Positions 1-10,629 of a stretch of 64,000 bases of DNA are shown here, one piece after another. Made by a program: the position numbers and the translations under genes. Within the stretch, counting starts at the first letter, position 1, and the number at the start of each line of letters is the position of its first letter. Source of the stretch: Datisca glomerata (Eukaryota; Streptophyta; Magnoliopsida; Cucurbitales; Datiscaceae); NCBI GenBank assembly GCA_003255025.1, contig QANY01004032.1, positions 813,166-877,165 of the forward strand, written 5' to 3'. The notes beneath the pieces were generated by a model. It made no database searches and had not been told where the DNA came from. It saw nothing but the letters and a program-made list of their open reading frames with translations.

Positions 1-195
1 TCTATTAGACCTTGATGTTTCATAAAATGCACGCGACAGGACGCCGAGGCTTTTACAACCATCGTTTGTCACGACAAATGAAGCCGATGTCGTGTTTTAG
101 GCCAACCACACGGCAATGCGCACGAGAGACCAATGTATGCTCCCACGATACAGTCGCCTCAAAGAGATGGTTGCGTTCATTGGGGCAACAATGCG
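1..195 (-). other. rDNA ITS2, degenerate
   Basis: This stretch lies just 3' (minus strand) of a recognisable 5.8S gene and so occupies the ITS2 position. It continues past the window edge. Its sequence is not itself conserved enough to prove identity; the assignment is by synteny with the 5.8S, ITS1 and 18S segments that follow in the correct order. Confidence 0.7.
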
Positions 196-355
196 TGACG
201 TCCAGGCAGACGTGCCCTCGGCCAGAAGGCTTCAGGCGCAGCTTGCATTTAAAGACTTGATGGTTTATGAGATTCTGCAATTCACACTAATCATCGCATT
301 TCGCTACATTCTTTATCGATGCGAGAGCTGAGATATCCGTTGCTGAGAGTCGTTA
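196..355 (-). pseudogene. 5.8S rRNA pseudogene
   Basis: Read on the minus strand this matches plant 5.8S rRNA from its 5' start (CGACTCTC.GCAACGGATAT) to its 3' end (GGCACGTCTGCCTGGACGTC). It includes the invariant CGATGAAGAA-like and GAATTGCAGAATC blocks. Several positions differ from the conserved gene, many as C-to-T or G-to-A changes, for example in the first block (CTCAGCAAC for CTCGGCAAC). This is the pattern left when methylated cytosines decay in a silent rDNA copy. It is flanked in correct order by ITS2 and ITS1. Probably not functional. Confidence 0.9.
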
Positions 356-601
356 TGAATATCACATGTCACATCAACCCCACCCGCACCGGTATCGAGG
401 TGAGGGGCCACGCTATTATTATTGTTCCTTGGCGCAGTCCACGCCGGAGGTTCATTAGTTTGCAAGAAGGAACGCAGTGAGCCAGTAAAGGGATAGGTGC
501 TAGCACGCCCGCCTCCCCGTGCAGGAGCGCGAGGGCTCTTTCGAGCCCACGCCCACCCGAGTTTGAAAACACGTTCACGGGCTTTTTTTTAAGGCATCAG
601 C
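356..601 (-). other. rDNA ITS1, degenerate, conserved motif kept
   Basis: This spacer lies between the 18S 3' end and 5.8S. On the minus strand positions 425-445 keep the angiosperm ITS1 signature GGCRY-n5-GYGYCAAGGAA (GGCGT, then 5 nt, then GCGCCAAGGAA). That identifies the fragment as nuclear plant rDNA rather than plastid or mitochondrial rDNA. Confidence 0.85.
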
Positions 602-650
602 AATGATCCTTCCGCAGGTTCACCTACGAAAACCTTGTTATGACGTTTCA

Positions 651-681
<31 letters not shown>

Positions 682-751
682 CCGTGACGTCGCGGGCAGC
701 AAACCACCCACGTCGCTGCAATCCAAACACTTCACCAGACCATTCAATCGA

Positions 752-814
<63 letters not shown>

Positions 815-854
815 TTTACTAGGAATTCCTCGTTGAAGACCAACAATTACACTT

Positions 855-887
<33 letters not shown>

Positions 888-1161
888 TCCCGGGCCTGTT
901 GGCCAAGGTTATATACTCGTTGAATACATCATTGTAGCGCGCGTGCGGCCTAAAACATCTAATGGCATCACAGACCCGTTATTGCCTCAAACGTCCTTGG
1001 CCTACGTGGCCATAGTCCCTCTAAGAAGCTGGCCGTAGAGAGTCACCTCTGCATAGCTAGTTAGTAGGCTGAGGTGTCGTTCGTTAACGAAATTAACCAG
1101 AAAAATCGCTCCACCAACTAAGAACGGCCATGTACCACCACCCATAAAATCAAGAAAGAGA

Positions 1162-1195
<34 letters not shown>

Positions 1196-1244
1196 TTTAA
1201 GTTTCCTCGTGTTGAGTCAAATTAAGCTGCAGGCTCTACTCCTA

Positions 1245-1275
<31 letters not shown>

Positions 1276-1630
1276 TAGCCTTGCGACCATACTCCTCTTG
1301 GAACCCAAAGACTTTGATTTCTCATAAGGTGTCAGCGGTGTCCTAAAAGTAACATCCGTCGATCCCTGGTCGGCATCATTTATGGTTAAGACTAGTATGG
1401 TATTTGATCGTCTTCGAGCCCCCAACTTTCATTCTTGATTAATGAAAACGTCATCGGCAAATACTTTCGTAGTTGTTCGTCTTTTATAAATCCAAGAATT
1501 TCATCTTTGACTATAAAATACGAATGCTCCCGACTGTCCCTATTAATCATTACTCCGATCCTGAAGGCCAACAGAATAAGATCGAAATCCTATGATGTTA
1601 TCTCATGCTAATGTATACAGAGCGTAGGCA
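602..1630 (-). pseudogene. 18S rRNA pseudogene, 3' part only
   Basis: The minus strand starts at the canonical 18S 3' end (GGTGAACCTGCGGAAGGATC) and runs back through about 1.03 kb of the small-subunit rRNA. It contains the universal blocks GTACACACCGCCCGTCG and GTCAAATTAAGCCGCAG-like. Homology stops abruptly near 1630, after a block read on plus as ACAGAGCGTAGGC, so roughly the 5' 40 percent of the gene is missing. Substitutions are common and mostly transitions. No intact rDNA repeat is present, so this is an isolated, decayed fragment outside the rDNA array. Confidence 0.92.
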
Positions 1631-1649
1631 TTCTCGTTTGGTAAGAAAA

Positions 1650-1990
1650 TCTCTAGCTTTGTTAGAGGGGCTAGATTTTACATTATCTTTAGGAGTGAGA
1701 CACATTTAGGTGGGAATGGATTCCTTGGAGATTATTCAGCCTTATCCTCTTCAGCGTCTAACCTGTCTAAGTTAGGCTCCATCATTTCGACTGTCAATGC
1801 TTCAGCTTTGGAAGCGGGGGTGACCTCGTGGCTTCATGTTAGTCGTTCAGGGAATGAAGTATCTCATAAACTTACCCGGTTTGGGCTTTCTGTTGATGAT
1901 AATTTGGTCTGGTGGGATTCTGATCCCCCATTGTAGCAGACCTTATTTTCCTTGAGTCTTTGTAAGCTTTTACTTAGTTAAAAAAAAAGA
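1650..1990 (+). mobile_element. LINE retrotransposon 3' end with RNase H remnant
   Basis: A reading frame ending at the TAG at 1934-1936 encodes the C-terminal part of a plant LINE RNase H domain. Visible motifs are SNLSKLGSII, HVSRSGNEVSHKL and VWWDSDPPL before the stop. Upstream, near 1733-1741, the frame switches from MDSLEIIQ to the LSSSASNLS frame, consistent with loss of one base. The stop is followed by about 40 nt and an A-rich run (1979-1989), the expected LINE tail. The 5' end is truncated directly against the 18S fragment. Domain identity is strong; the exact 5' boundary (1631-1660) is uncertain. Confidence 0.8.
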
Positions 1991-2499
1991 ATTGAAAACA
2001 CTAAAATTTTAGGGGGTTGAATTGGATTTAACCCTTATTTGTACCAGACTTATGACTTAAAATCGAAGAAATATTTTTCACCTAAATTATGAGTTAAAAT
2101 CAAATAAAGGTTTTTTTTTATCTAACTTATGTTATTTACTCATAAATCCAAAAAGTATACTGTAAGGTGATAGCTGGGTGCTAGACTATCGTGTAGATTA
2201 AACGATTACCCCTACCAATTTGTTTTTGCTCTATATTATTTTCCCCCAAACTAGTTTAAGAGACTTGATCAATTCTGATCATTAACAAATAATATTAATA
2301 ATACAACTCTAACTTTTTTATGTTAACACATTTTTATGTATGACACCCATTCTCCTTTAATTATATTCGAAGATTGTTTTGTCAAAGAAAACATGATTTA
2401 TTCGATCTATTACCGATAGATTCAATTGACTAGAAAAAGTATAGAGCAAAGGAGTACAATATTGTTCATATTGAAACAAACAAAAAATGATAAGGAATT
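1991..2499. other. AT-rich intergenic stretch
   Basis: No gene is seen. The last part (about 2340-2499) leads directly into plastid ndhE in the same orientation and may be the plastid psaC-ndhE spacer, but I cannot prove that from the sequence alone. Confidence 0.4.
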
Positions 2500-2563
2500 A
2501 TGCTCGAACATGTATTTGTTCTAAGTGTCAAATTATTTTCTATTTATATCTATGGATTGATCA
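2500..2563 (+). pseudogene. ndhE: plastid-derived ndhE 5' fragment
   Basis: The stretch matches the start of plastid ndhE, NADH dehydrogenase-like subunit 4L: ATGCTCGAACATGTA-, then a block read as CTATTTATATCTATGGATTGATCA. Only about 20 codons remain before the sequence switches to the atpB-rbcL spacer. In plastids these loci are far apart, so this is a rearranged nuclear plastid insert (NUPT). It is non-functional. Confidence 0.75.
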
Positions 2564-2940
2564 AGAGAGTACACAATAATGATGTATTTGGTGAATCAAA
2601 TATCATATTCTAATAATAAACCAATCTGGTTAGTTGATAATATCAGTTGAGAAATTTGTGAAAATGTTTCAATAACTCCTAATTCATATCGAGTAGGCCT
2701 TTTTGTTGCTAGGATTCTTAATTCATGAGTTACAGGGAGAGACTTATGTCACCATAAACAAAGACGAAAGTAAATGTTGGATTCAAAGCTTGTGTTAAAT
2801 ATTATAAACTGACTTATTATATCTTGACAATGAAACAAAAGATATTGATATATTGGCAACATTCTAAATAAGTCCTCAACCCAGAATTCCACTTTAGGAA
2901 GCATGCGCCGCTATAAATGCTGAATGTTATACTGGTACAT
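2564..2940 (+). pseudogene. rbcL: plastid-derived rbcL leader and 5' coding fragment
   Basis: Positions 2564-2745 match the plastid atpB-rbcL spacer and rbcL leader (TACACAATAATGATGTATTT, then TAATTCATGAGTTACAGGGA). The rbcL ATG is at 2746-2748, followed by decayed codons for the Rubisco large-subunit N-terminus. The fourth codon, normally CAA, is TAA, and there are further stops and small indels. Homology ends abruptly at about 2940 after ACTGGTACAT, roughly 65 codons in. It is a NUPT with strong C-to-T decay and clearly non-functional. Confidence 0.9.
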
Positions 2941-3366
2941 TACTTCAACCAATCCTCATGTTTCTGGAATAGATATGTTAGTTGTTGAGAGGGTTACTCA
3001 AAAGCAGCATATAAAGCATACCCAGTAAAACTTACAAGTATATTAGACATAAAGATGAGAACTAGGATTACAATTTCTATTATTATATAATTTCAAGACC
3101 ACGATAGATATATTTTGTATATAACCAAATGGTATACAAAGTTAATATACTTCAATGAATACAAAATTTGATTTCTGACTAAACAAACTATAGAGAATAG
3201 TTTTAGATCTAGTCCAAGATGAAATATATCTATTCTATGATTTATATCAGGATCTACTTCATGCTACTTCGAATCTCTTACAAACTAATATATGTAAGCA
3301 AATAACATGTCTTTCCACTAAAATAGGTTAGAAAATATGGATCCTAATCTATGCAGAGTAGATTAG
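2941..3366. other. unassigned stretch between plastid fragments
   Basis: No gene is recognised. It sits between rbcL and matK fragments and may be further decayed plastid DNA, but no stretch could be tied to a plastid locus by eye. Confidence 0.3.
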
Positions 3367-3575
3367 TATCCCTCTATCACTGATTTTCCTCCATTTGGAA
3401 ATTTTGGTTCAAGTTCTTTGCTTCTGGGTAAAAGATGCATCTTCTTTACATTTATTACTTTTCTTTCTTCACGAGTATTGTAATGGAATAGTCTTGTTAC
3501 TCCAAGTAAATCGAAGATTTTTCCTGTTTCTGTATAACTCTCATGTATGTGAATACGAATATGTGATTTTATCCT
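3367..3575 (+). pseudogene. matK: plastid-derived matK internal fragment
   Basis: A frame starting near 3395 encodes a matK (plastid intron maturase) segment. Visible motifs are [25 protein letters not shown] and [12 protein letters not shown]. These lie in the N-terminal half of maturase K, around the middle of the usual 500-residue protein. Homology begins near 3367 and stops near 3575; the rest of that open frame is unrelated. Same orientation as the ndhE and rbcL pieces, but matK is distant from both in plastid genomes. Confidence 0.9.
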
Positions 3576-5274
3576 TAGGAGATCTTCCCCCAATATCAGT
3601 TTTTTTTCATATCTTCATTTACTTAGTATTTGGTGTCAGACACACCTATGATTCTTGGTTTCAATTGGACTTCTTACGAGTGTTGTTTCTATCTGTTATT
3701 ATCTAAAAATAATTTAGTTATTAATGATTGGACCAAACCATGAAATAACTCTTCATGTGCGAAATAATATAAGATCCCCTTTAAGATCAAACAATTCCTT
3801 CAAATTGAGTATGTGATTATATGTGTGAAAATATCTACTATATTAGAAATGTCAATGAACCTGATTATTGAGATTGCTAAGGATAATCTTTTTAGTTTCT
3901 TTTACAAGGGAATAATCTTTTTAGTTTAGCTTCTTGAATATATTTCTTAGTTTAAGATATTTCTTACTACTTTCTTACTAACTAGAATTAAAGAATTAGC
4001 CGATCTGTTGCACCTAAAATGAGAATGGGTTTGGGTTATGAACATAAAATCTATAATATGATGATCGAGTCAATTAGAAGTAAATTAAAAATATGTACTG
4101 CCCAAGTTGGGAATGGTTAAGGTAAACCAGTGTATCTTAGGCCTAACTGTGGAAAACAAGTGTATCTTATGACAAAAAGATTTTATTGTAGAAATAATCA
4201 TGTGGATAATTTTTTTACCAATATTCTTGACTAGTAAATAGAAAAAATTCTAGAAATCGCAATAGAGCTTTTCTAGACATTTATAGTTTCTGGTCTAATT
4301 AGACAATATTTTACTTCGAACATAAGAATTAATAAGAATAAAATTCGGGAAAAAGAACTGACTGTATGGGAAATACTTTAGGAAGTTATACAGGGCGTCC
4401 CTTAGGTATTACTGAATAGAGTGCTTTATTTGTCTCCTAGTGGAGATATTAGAAGTATATTAATTTTTTTCCAATAATCGAATACTTTTGTCTGTAAATA
4501 CTGCATATTTAATTACATCCGTAAATTTTCTTCCCTATGGGTGTTAGTCTCAAACTCTCTATACTAGATATGATCTTAGAAAAATTTGATCTTTTTTACC
4601 AATTTGGGCTATTGTTTTTGACACTTCGACTATAGTTTTTGAAAAGACGATTTCTATGTACAACAACCTTGAAGAACACTTGCAAATTTTAACATACTTT
4701 AATAAAACATTACATGTCAAACGTGCATTTTTAACAACCAAAAGAATAGTAGTAAATTTTATGTTGCTAATCTTTCCGGTCTATCTTAAAAGGTGACACT
4801 TCAGATATTTTGGTATTTTATTTTGAAAATATTAAATAGTAATGTAATTACTATAAAACTATATATATGTATGGAAAAAATTTGTCTCGTGACTTACTAC
4901 TTACATAACAATACATAATTTAATTTTTAATAATTACAAAAGGGTGTTTTCAATAACATATAAACTTTACCATATTGATAATATTCTAATAATATGTAAA
5001 AATTATACATTTACAAAACTTAAAAAATTCAGTTTGACTCGTTAAATATTATGTCAGAAGTATGCTTGTTTTTATATTTATTCTATTTTATTTTATTTTA
5101 AGAGATGTTATTTTTGTTCTTTTCTATTTAATTTTAATGAGGAGTTAATTTTTTTGTGATTTTTCTTCTTTTGGATTGTTTTAAAAACTAGCTTTATTAT
5201 ATTTTGGAATATAAAATGATTCAAACATAATCGAATTTAAAAACAAAATTGATCTACCTAAGAATAGACATAGT
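3576..5274. other. AT-rich stretch without recognisable gene
   Basis: There is no convincing gene. The early part may hold more unrecognised plastid debris; from about 4740 it is simple AT-rich DNA. Short reading frames here have no recognisable domains. Confidence 0.4.
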
Positions 5275-6430
5275 CCATAGTGATAGGGGTAATTTGTAAA
5301 ACTACATAATTTCTAAGTTCACTAAAGAAAAATATACCCATTTCTCAAATATCAGAAAGTTATATTCCTAACTCACCAAATCAAATCAGCCACTTACAAT
5401 TTCTCTCTCCCTCATCATTTCTCTTCTCTTCTCAATGCACATATCAAATCAATCAAAGTTGACAAATACCAACTTCGTCATTTTTAGCTCTCCTTTCCCA
5501 CTTCTTCTCTCTTCTACAATGAAAGTCCTTATTCTTCTTCTTCAAGACCATGTGACCCATTCTTTTTCTTCAGCGAAACCCGACCCATCCTTCTTCTTCA
5601 GCAAGATACGACCTACTCTTCTTCTTCTTATTCAATGAAGCTTGCCCGAGACCCGTTCTTCTTCTTCAATGAAGCTTGCCCAAGACTCATTCTTCTTCTT
5701 CGATGAAGCTTTCCCGAGACCCATTCTTATTCTTCTTCTTCAATAAAGCTTACGCGAGATATATTCTTCTTTTTCTTCTTCAAGGAGACATACTCATCAT
5801 TCTTCTTCTTTTTCTTCTTCAATGAGAGGTGTTCTTCTTCTTCTCCACTTGGTGTTTGGGTTGCTGAGTGACAAAAAAAATAAATACTTGAAGAGTTCAA
5901 ATAGTCGTAAACAACTACTTGAACCCTTCAAGTTGTCATTTGGTGTCTGGATTACTGATTGGCAAAAAAAAAAAACTACTTGAAGGATTCAAGTAATTAT
6001 AAATAACTACTTGAACCCTTCAAGTAATCACCTGGTATCTGAGTTATTGACTGGCAGAAAAATTAACTAATCTCTGGTTTGCTTACTAATCGAATAAAAA
6101 TAACTACTTGCAGGGTTCAAGTAGTCATAATAAATTACTTGAATACTTCAAGTAGTCACATGATCTCTAGTTTGCTTACTGACAGAATAAAAATAACTAT
6201 TTGAAGGGTTCTAGTAGTTATAACTAACTACTCGAATCATTCAAATAGTCATTTGGTGTCTGAGTTACTTATTGACAGAATAAAAATAACTACTTGAAGT
6301 GTTCAAATAGTCATTAGTTCAAGTTGCCATTAGTGACAACTTGAAGGGTTCAAGTTGCCATTAGTGACAACTTGAAGGGTTCAAGTAATCATTAGTGACA
6401 ACTTGAAGGGTTCAAGTTGTCTTAAAAATG
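5275..6430 (+). repeat. left arm of a long inverted repeat
   Basis: This arm matches the reverse complement of 13556-14635 across most of its length. Shared landmarks in order are AATTTGTAAAACTAC, an AT-rich block, CACTTACAATTTCTCTC, CTCAATGCACATATCAAATC, a TTC-rich tract with repeated AATGAAGCTTGCCC units, CACTTGGTGT, and then an array of palindromic units. The arms are diverged, not identical. They may be the long terminal repeats of one foldback or Mutator-like element, or two separate insertions in opposite orientation. No target duplication could be fixed. Confidence 0.7.
5876..6425 (+). repeat. palindromic minisatellite (left array)
   Basis: Tandem units of roughly 90-100 bp, each with the palindrome ACTACTTGAAGGGTTCAAGT, its counterpart TACTTGAACCCTTCAAGTA and a linker like GTGTCTGAGTTACTGACTGG. 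The last 120 bp switch to a shorter 31-bp unit built on GGGTTCAAGTTGCCATTAG and TGACAACTTGAA. Each unit could fold into a hairpin or cruciform. Confidence 0.75.
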
Positions 6431-6640
6431 CATATAATTTACATACTGAAAAACTAAAAAACTCTTATATTGGTATGTTTACTGGTAGAATCAACTAAGA
6501 AAAAATTTCACTGACTTTTCAGGCTATTTATGAGGGCATGATGCCCAATAGATGTTTGATAAAATGACTCTTCAAGAGTTAGATAAGTCAATTATTGGTT
6601 TAAGATTATTTTTTGTATTCTAAACATGTGTAGGTACAAT

Positions 6641-6969
6641 ATGTCAAGTTCTAATGCCAATGATTTTGCATATGGAGGATTGGGATTTGTTAACAAAATA
6701 TGTGCTTGCGGAAGAAGGAGTGCTGTGAAAATATTAGAGTAGAACCGAAGTAAAAGTAGGCTATATTATTGTTGCTTGGAGAATAAATGTGGATATTTTG
6801 GATGGTGCAATCCTTTGATAAAGTGAGTGATGCTAGTAGAAAGAGCAATGATTTAAAAGAACTTAAGGATGAGCTCCAACGCATGGATATAAGAATTCAA
6901 GCATTAGAGAGTTGCACGAGCACGTTAAATTTTTTTTCCATGTTTGTTTTCTATATTTTGCCTTTATAA
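6641..6969 (+). pseudogene. GRF-type zinc-finger protein fragment
   Basis: The ATG at 6641 opens a frame with a GRF zinc-finger (zf-GRF): ICACGRRSAVKI, then YYCCLENKCGYFGWCNP. The spaced cysteines and the final aromatic CGYFGW match the family, a zinc-binding nucleic-acid module common in short plant proteins linked to transposons. A TAG after residue 33 (6740-6742) and a frame change near 6825 break it. The shifted frame continues with a charged helix (SRKSNDLKELKDELQRMDIR), the coiled-coil typical after zf-GRF in these proteins. It lies just inside the left inverted arm, so it may be the cargo or gene of that element. No intact copy is visible here. Confidence 0.7.
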
Positions 6970-7029
6970 TTGTAACCATTTGCTACAACAATTATGTGTT
7001 GTAATAGCACAACCCCGACCGCGTTTTAG

Positions 7030-7388
7030 AGAAAAACACAATGAAAAATTAAAGTGCCAAATGAAATTTCATGAAGCCCCGCGCCTCTCTTTACCAAATG
7101 AAAACTTCCTTCTTGAACCTGCGTCTCTCACAGTAGCTTTCTCTTTCACACAGTAGCTCTTCTCACCAACGAGAGCTCTCTCACAGCTCAAACTCGAAGC
7201 TCACAGTAGATCGTCTCGAGAACCTCTCTCTATCTCCCAGCTCTCTTTCGTGAAGCTCTCTCGTAGCTCTCTCTTTCAGATTCATCGCATGTTTCTATCA
7301 CACCAACAAACTCTCCCTCGTAGCTCTCACTCTCTCAACTCTAACTCCCAGCTCTCTGCTACTTTGATTTCACAGCTCAGAATCATAG
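7030..7388 (+). other. gene-like CT-rich leader ending at a splice donor
   Basis: This stretch is strongly enriched in AGCTCTCTC-type repeats, GC-richer than its surroundings, and ends at AATCATAG|GTAAAG. That looks like a non-coding first exon with a canonical plant splice donor. The following 3 kb is T-rich like an intron, but no coding exon follows. A similar leader-plus-intron layout occurs in the CACTA element at 46.4-47.5 kb. My best reading is the 5' leader of a deleted CACTA element ending at 11074, but a relic of a host gene cannot be excluded. Confidence 0.4.
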
Positions 7389-10300
7389 GTAAAGGTTTCA
7401 TTCTCAAATTCTTGTATGATTTTAGTGACTTTCGCCTGATTTTGTGATTTTTGAATTTTTCTGAGTTGATTAGGGTCCGTGCTCCTGATTTTTGGGCATG
7501 CAATAAGTTTTGAAATGAAAACCCCCGATTTCTTATCTGGGTTCTTTGTGATCGATAAGTTGATTATGGTATGTTTGTTCAATATATTTATGATTTGCAT
7601 TCTGATTTTTGGTAATCTAATTAGCTCTGCAAGCATTAATCTATAGCTGGAATGTGAATAATTAGTCTTGCAGAAGTGTGTTTCTTCTTTGCACCTCCAA
7701 ACTCTTGTATTAGAAGTGGAGAGGACAGTTCCTTGCTTCATCTATTCTTGTAGTGACTTTTTCACTGTTCTGGTATTTCCCAAACAAAATCTTGAATCTT
7801 CCATAACCTCTAGAATCATCAGTTAGAACTTTGAATGTATCATTTTGTCCTAATTGATGCATGTCTCGATAAGGTGGAGTTAGAATCATCAGTTAGAATC
7901 TTCTTACCATAAACAACTTATTCAATATTTTTTTACTTGAGTTGTAAATGTAACTGGTTAATCTAGAGCTCACTCGAGATAAGTGCTAGTGAAGTTTTAT
8001 CAAGTAACTTTTAAGATCTGTTTACATGTTTTCCAAAAGTTATGTTTCTTATATATTTAGTTGATTATTTGCTTTATTCCAGGAAATTGATGAGAGATAA
8101 AAAATTTGGAGGCAAATTAGACAGCTTTGCAGTTGTCATTTTCTCTTATTTCTAAAGCATCAATAGAAAATTTCTTTAGAGTTTGTCATTTCTTCCATAT
8201 TTCTTTGACAATCCTAAAAGTTTTTTTAGAGCTGTCTGCAATGAAATTACTTTAGAGTTTGTCCTTTCTTGCCTGATTGCCTCACAACTGTTATAGTCTC
8301 TTCTTGCCTAAATGCCTACTTGAATTGATTGAGCATAGACATTTCTGCAAAATGTTGACTTCAATACTGAAAATCCGTGATATCTATATCTGCTTGGGGG
8401 TTGGATTGGGGGGGGGGGGTGTTGAATCGCTGGTTGATATATTTTTTTACAAATTGCATCCACGGATGAAATGAATCGAACGTTGGGGACTATGCTTCGG
8501 TTGTTTGTTTTGTCCCAAGACCCAATCACGGTAGCGTGTTATCTTTTATGAATTTCAGCCTAGGAAGTTGGTTCTTCCTCCCTCACGGGTCCCAAATTCA
8601 CAATAAATAAATGGATTTTTTTTAATTCCATTCAATACCAAGATCAAAAGATGCATTAAGAGTTTTGGTGTATGCAAATGTGTTTCTAAATTTTGTAAAT
8701 TGTCGAATTATTTTTTCTTGGCAGAGGAGATTTATGATTATGTTTTAGCGTGTATACTACTTATTTTTTTGGAATGTTTTTAGCTTCTTATACAATTTTT
8801 GTTGATCATTAAGTACCTGGTGCATATATTTTGAACATTTTAGTTTGTTAGCTGTTATGACATATAATATTTCTTGTGATCCCTAGCATTTGGAAAAGAA
8901 CTTTGTAAACCCCTTTCAACCTAAGCTCTCCTAGTCGTCTGTAGAACCTATTTGATTGTGGGTTTTAATCATAGTCTTTTTTCTAATTAGATAACCTTTT
9001 TCGAGTTAAAAGCTCAAGTTAAAATGTCTCTTCTCACATTAGTAATAGTTTGGTTAATATCAGGTAGCCCTTCATTTTTCTTCCAATTATTTGCTTTTGG
9101 TTTCTTATATTGTAACTGTTGCTGGAGTTTCTTTTTATTTCTGATTTTCTGCATTAATTTATATTAGAAATGCAGTGAATATCTTTTTTAGAATCTTTCA
9201 TAGTGTAATTATGGTTTGTTTTCTTTACAAATCACTACCCTCACTTAGGTCTCAACCGTGTTAACAACACTGCCCACTTCAAAGCATCATCTACAACTAC
9301 TTTCTAATGTTTTTCATATGTAGGTTCACTCTAATATTTCCTCTATATTTAATTAGTTTTTTGTTTGGTTAAATATACACTATATTTAATTGAAAATTTA
9401 AATGTCTTTTCAATTATCCATCTATCTCTCTATAGGGTGGTAGTATGCTTACTTTGGCAAAATTATTACAATTGGTAAGAGTACTATTCTTGAACTTTTG
9501 ATGATTTGCACTTTGTACTATCTTGGAAAGATGTCCAAATATCAATTCTGAACTTATTTTCTGCTAGAAACCAATTTGGTTATAAGGAACTTATTAAGAT
9601 AGGATAAAACACACTTGGCTTTTTCTTGGTGTTGTTAATTGGGAGATTTCTCATATTTTTTAAAAGGGTTTGACAAGCGTTGCATCAATATATCTAGGTT
9701 TTAGGAGCATGATGGTATTACTTGGCCCAATGTAAATTAGTTGCCCCCCTCTCTCTTTCTCACGCTCTCTCTGCAAAAATAAAATACATATATGTCAATA
9801 TCTGAACTACTATCCTAGACCTTTACAATGTCTTTATATATTCTTTTTTTTGGGGGGGTGGGGGGTGGGGGTAAATGTACAAGGATGAGATGAATACTTC
9901 TCTTAGTTAGTAGCTAACTTTATTTTTTTTGACTTTTTACCACATATAACTCAACATATGATACAAGGGCTCAGTAGTTTTTTACTATGACTTCCCCTGG
10001 CTCCTGTTGTGTTAAGTAGTGACGATTGAAATTCCTATTTCATAGATGAGTGTTGAATTGTTATTGTACTTTAGGTTTACTAATCATTAATTTTTGTGTG
10101 TTATTAATCATTAATAATTAATAATTATTTTACTCAATTTATTTGGGCCGATTAGGGGCTAGAAATAGCTATATTTATGTGTGGTTTCCTGGAGGTCCAA
10201 TAGTCTTATTTCTTGCAGAAGTCCAATAATAAGAAGAATATCAACAAAAGCAATCAAGTCATAAGGTGCTCCTACAGCCAACGACATAACGGTTCATGAA

Positions 10301-10629
10301 GATTCACTACTTGGAAGACTATCATTTTCCCCTCCTATGGCCAATGATCCTATATCTACGTAACTTAAGCGATGTTGTTGTAAGATTTATTGAGATGTGA
10401 ACTTTTAATAGTTTTTAATTTTTTCTTTAGGATATATTACTTTTGCTTGCTCTCTGAAAAAATCAATGTGTAATTTTCATTTTCAGATATGATTTTTAGT
10501 GAAATAATATGTAATACTTTTGAGTAATTAAATAAAATGATGTGATTTTGTTATTTTGTGATATTTGCAGGAAGTAAATTATTTTTATATTTGTACAATT
10601 GCAAGAATAAGTAATAAAAAAGATTATAA
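7389..10629. other. intron-like AT-rich stretch, no coding region seen
   Basis: T-rich, with GC-poor runs and two poly-G tracts (about 8409-8420 and 9851-9872). No reading frame with a recognisable domain. Probably the internal non-coding part of the CACTA derivative whose 3' end follows. Confidence 0.4.

Noticed and set aside
12..1425. Short open frames in the first 1.4 kb
   Set aside because: They overlap conserved rRNA and ITS sequence on the opposite strand and are not protein-coding.
2500..3575. Possibility that the window is plastid or mitochondrial DNA
   Set aside because: Plastid genes are short, decayed and out of order, and are surrounded by nuclear rDNA and transposons.
7370..7741. 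123-codon minus-strand frame
   Set aside because: Sits antisense in intron-like T-rich DNA; composition follows base bias and no domain is visible.
7741..7760. TTCTTGTAGTG, like a CACTA 3' end
   Set aside because: No subterminal repeats next to it, while 11074 has both the terminus and the repeats.
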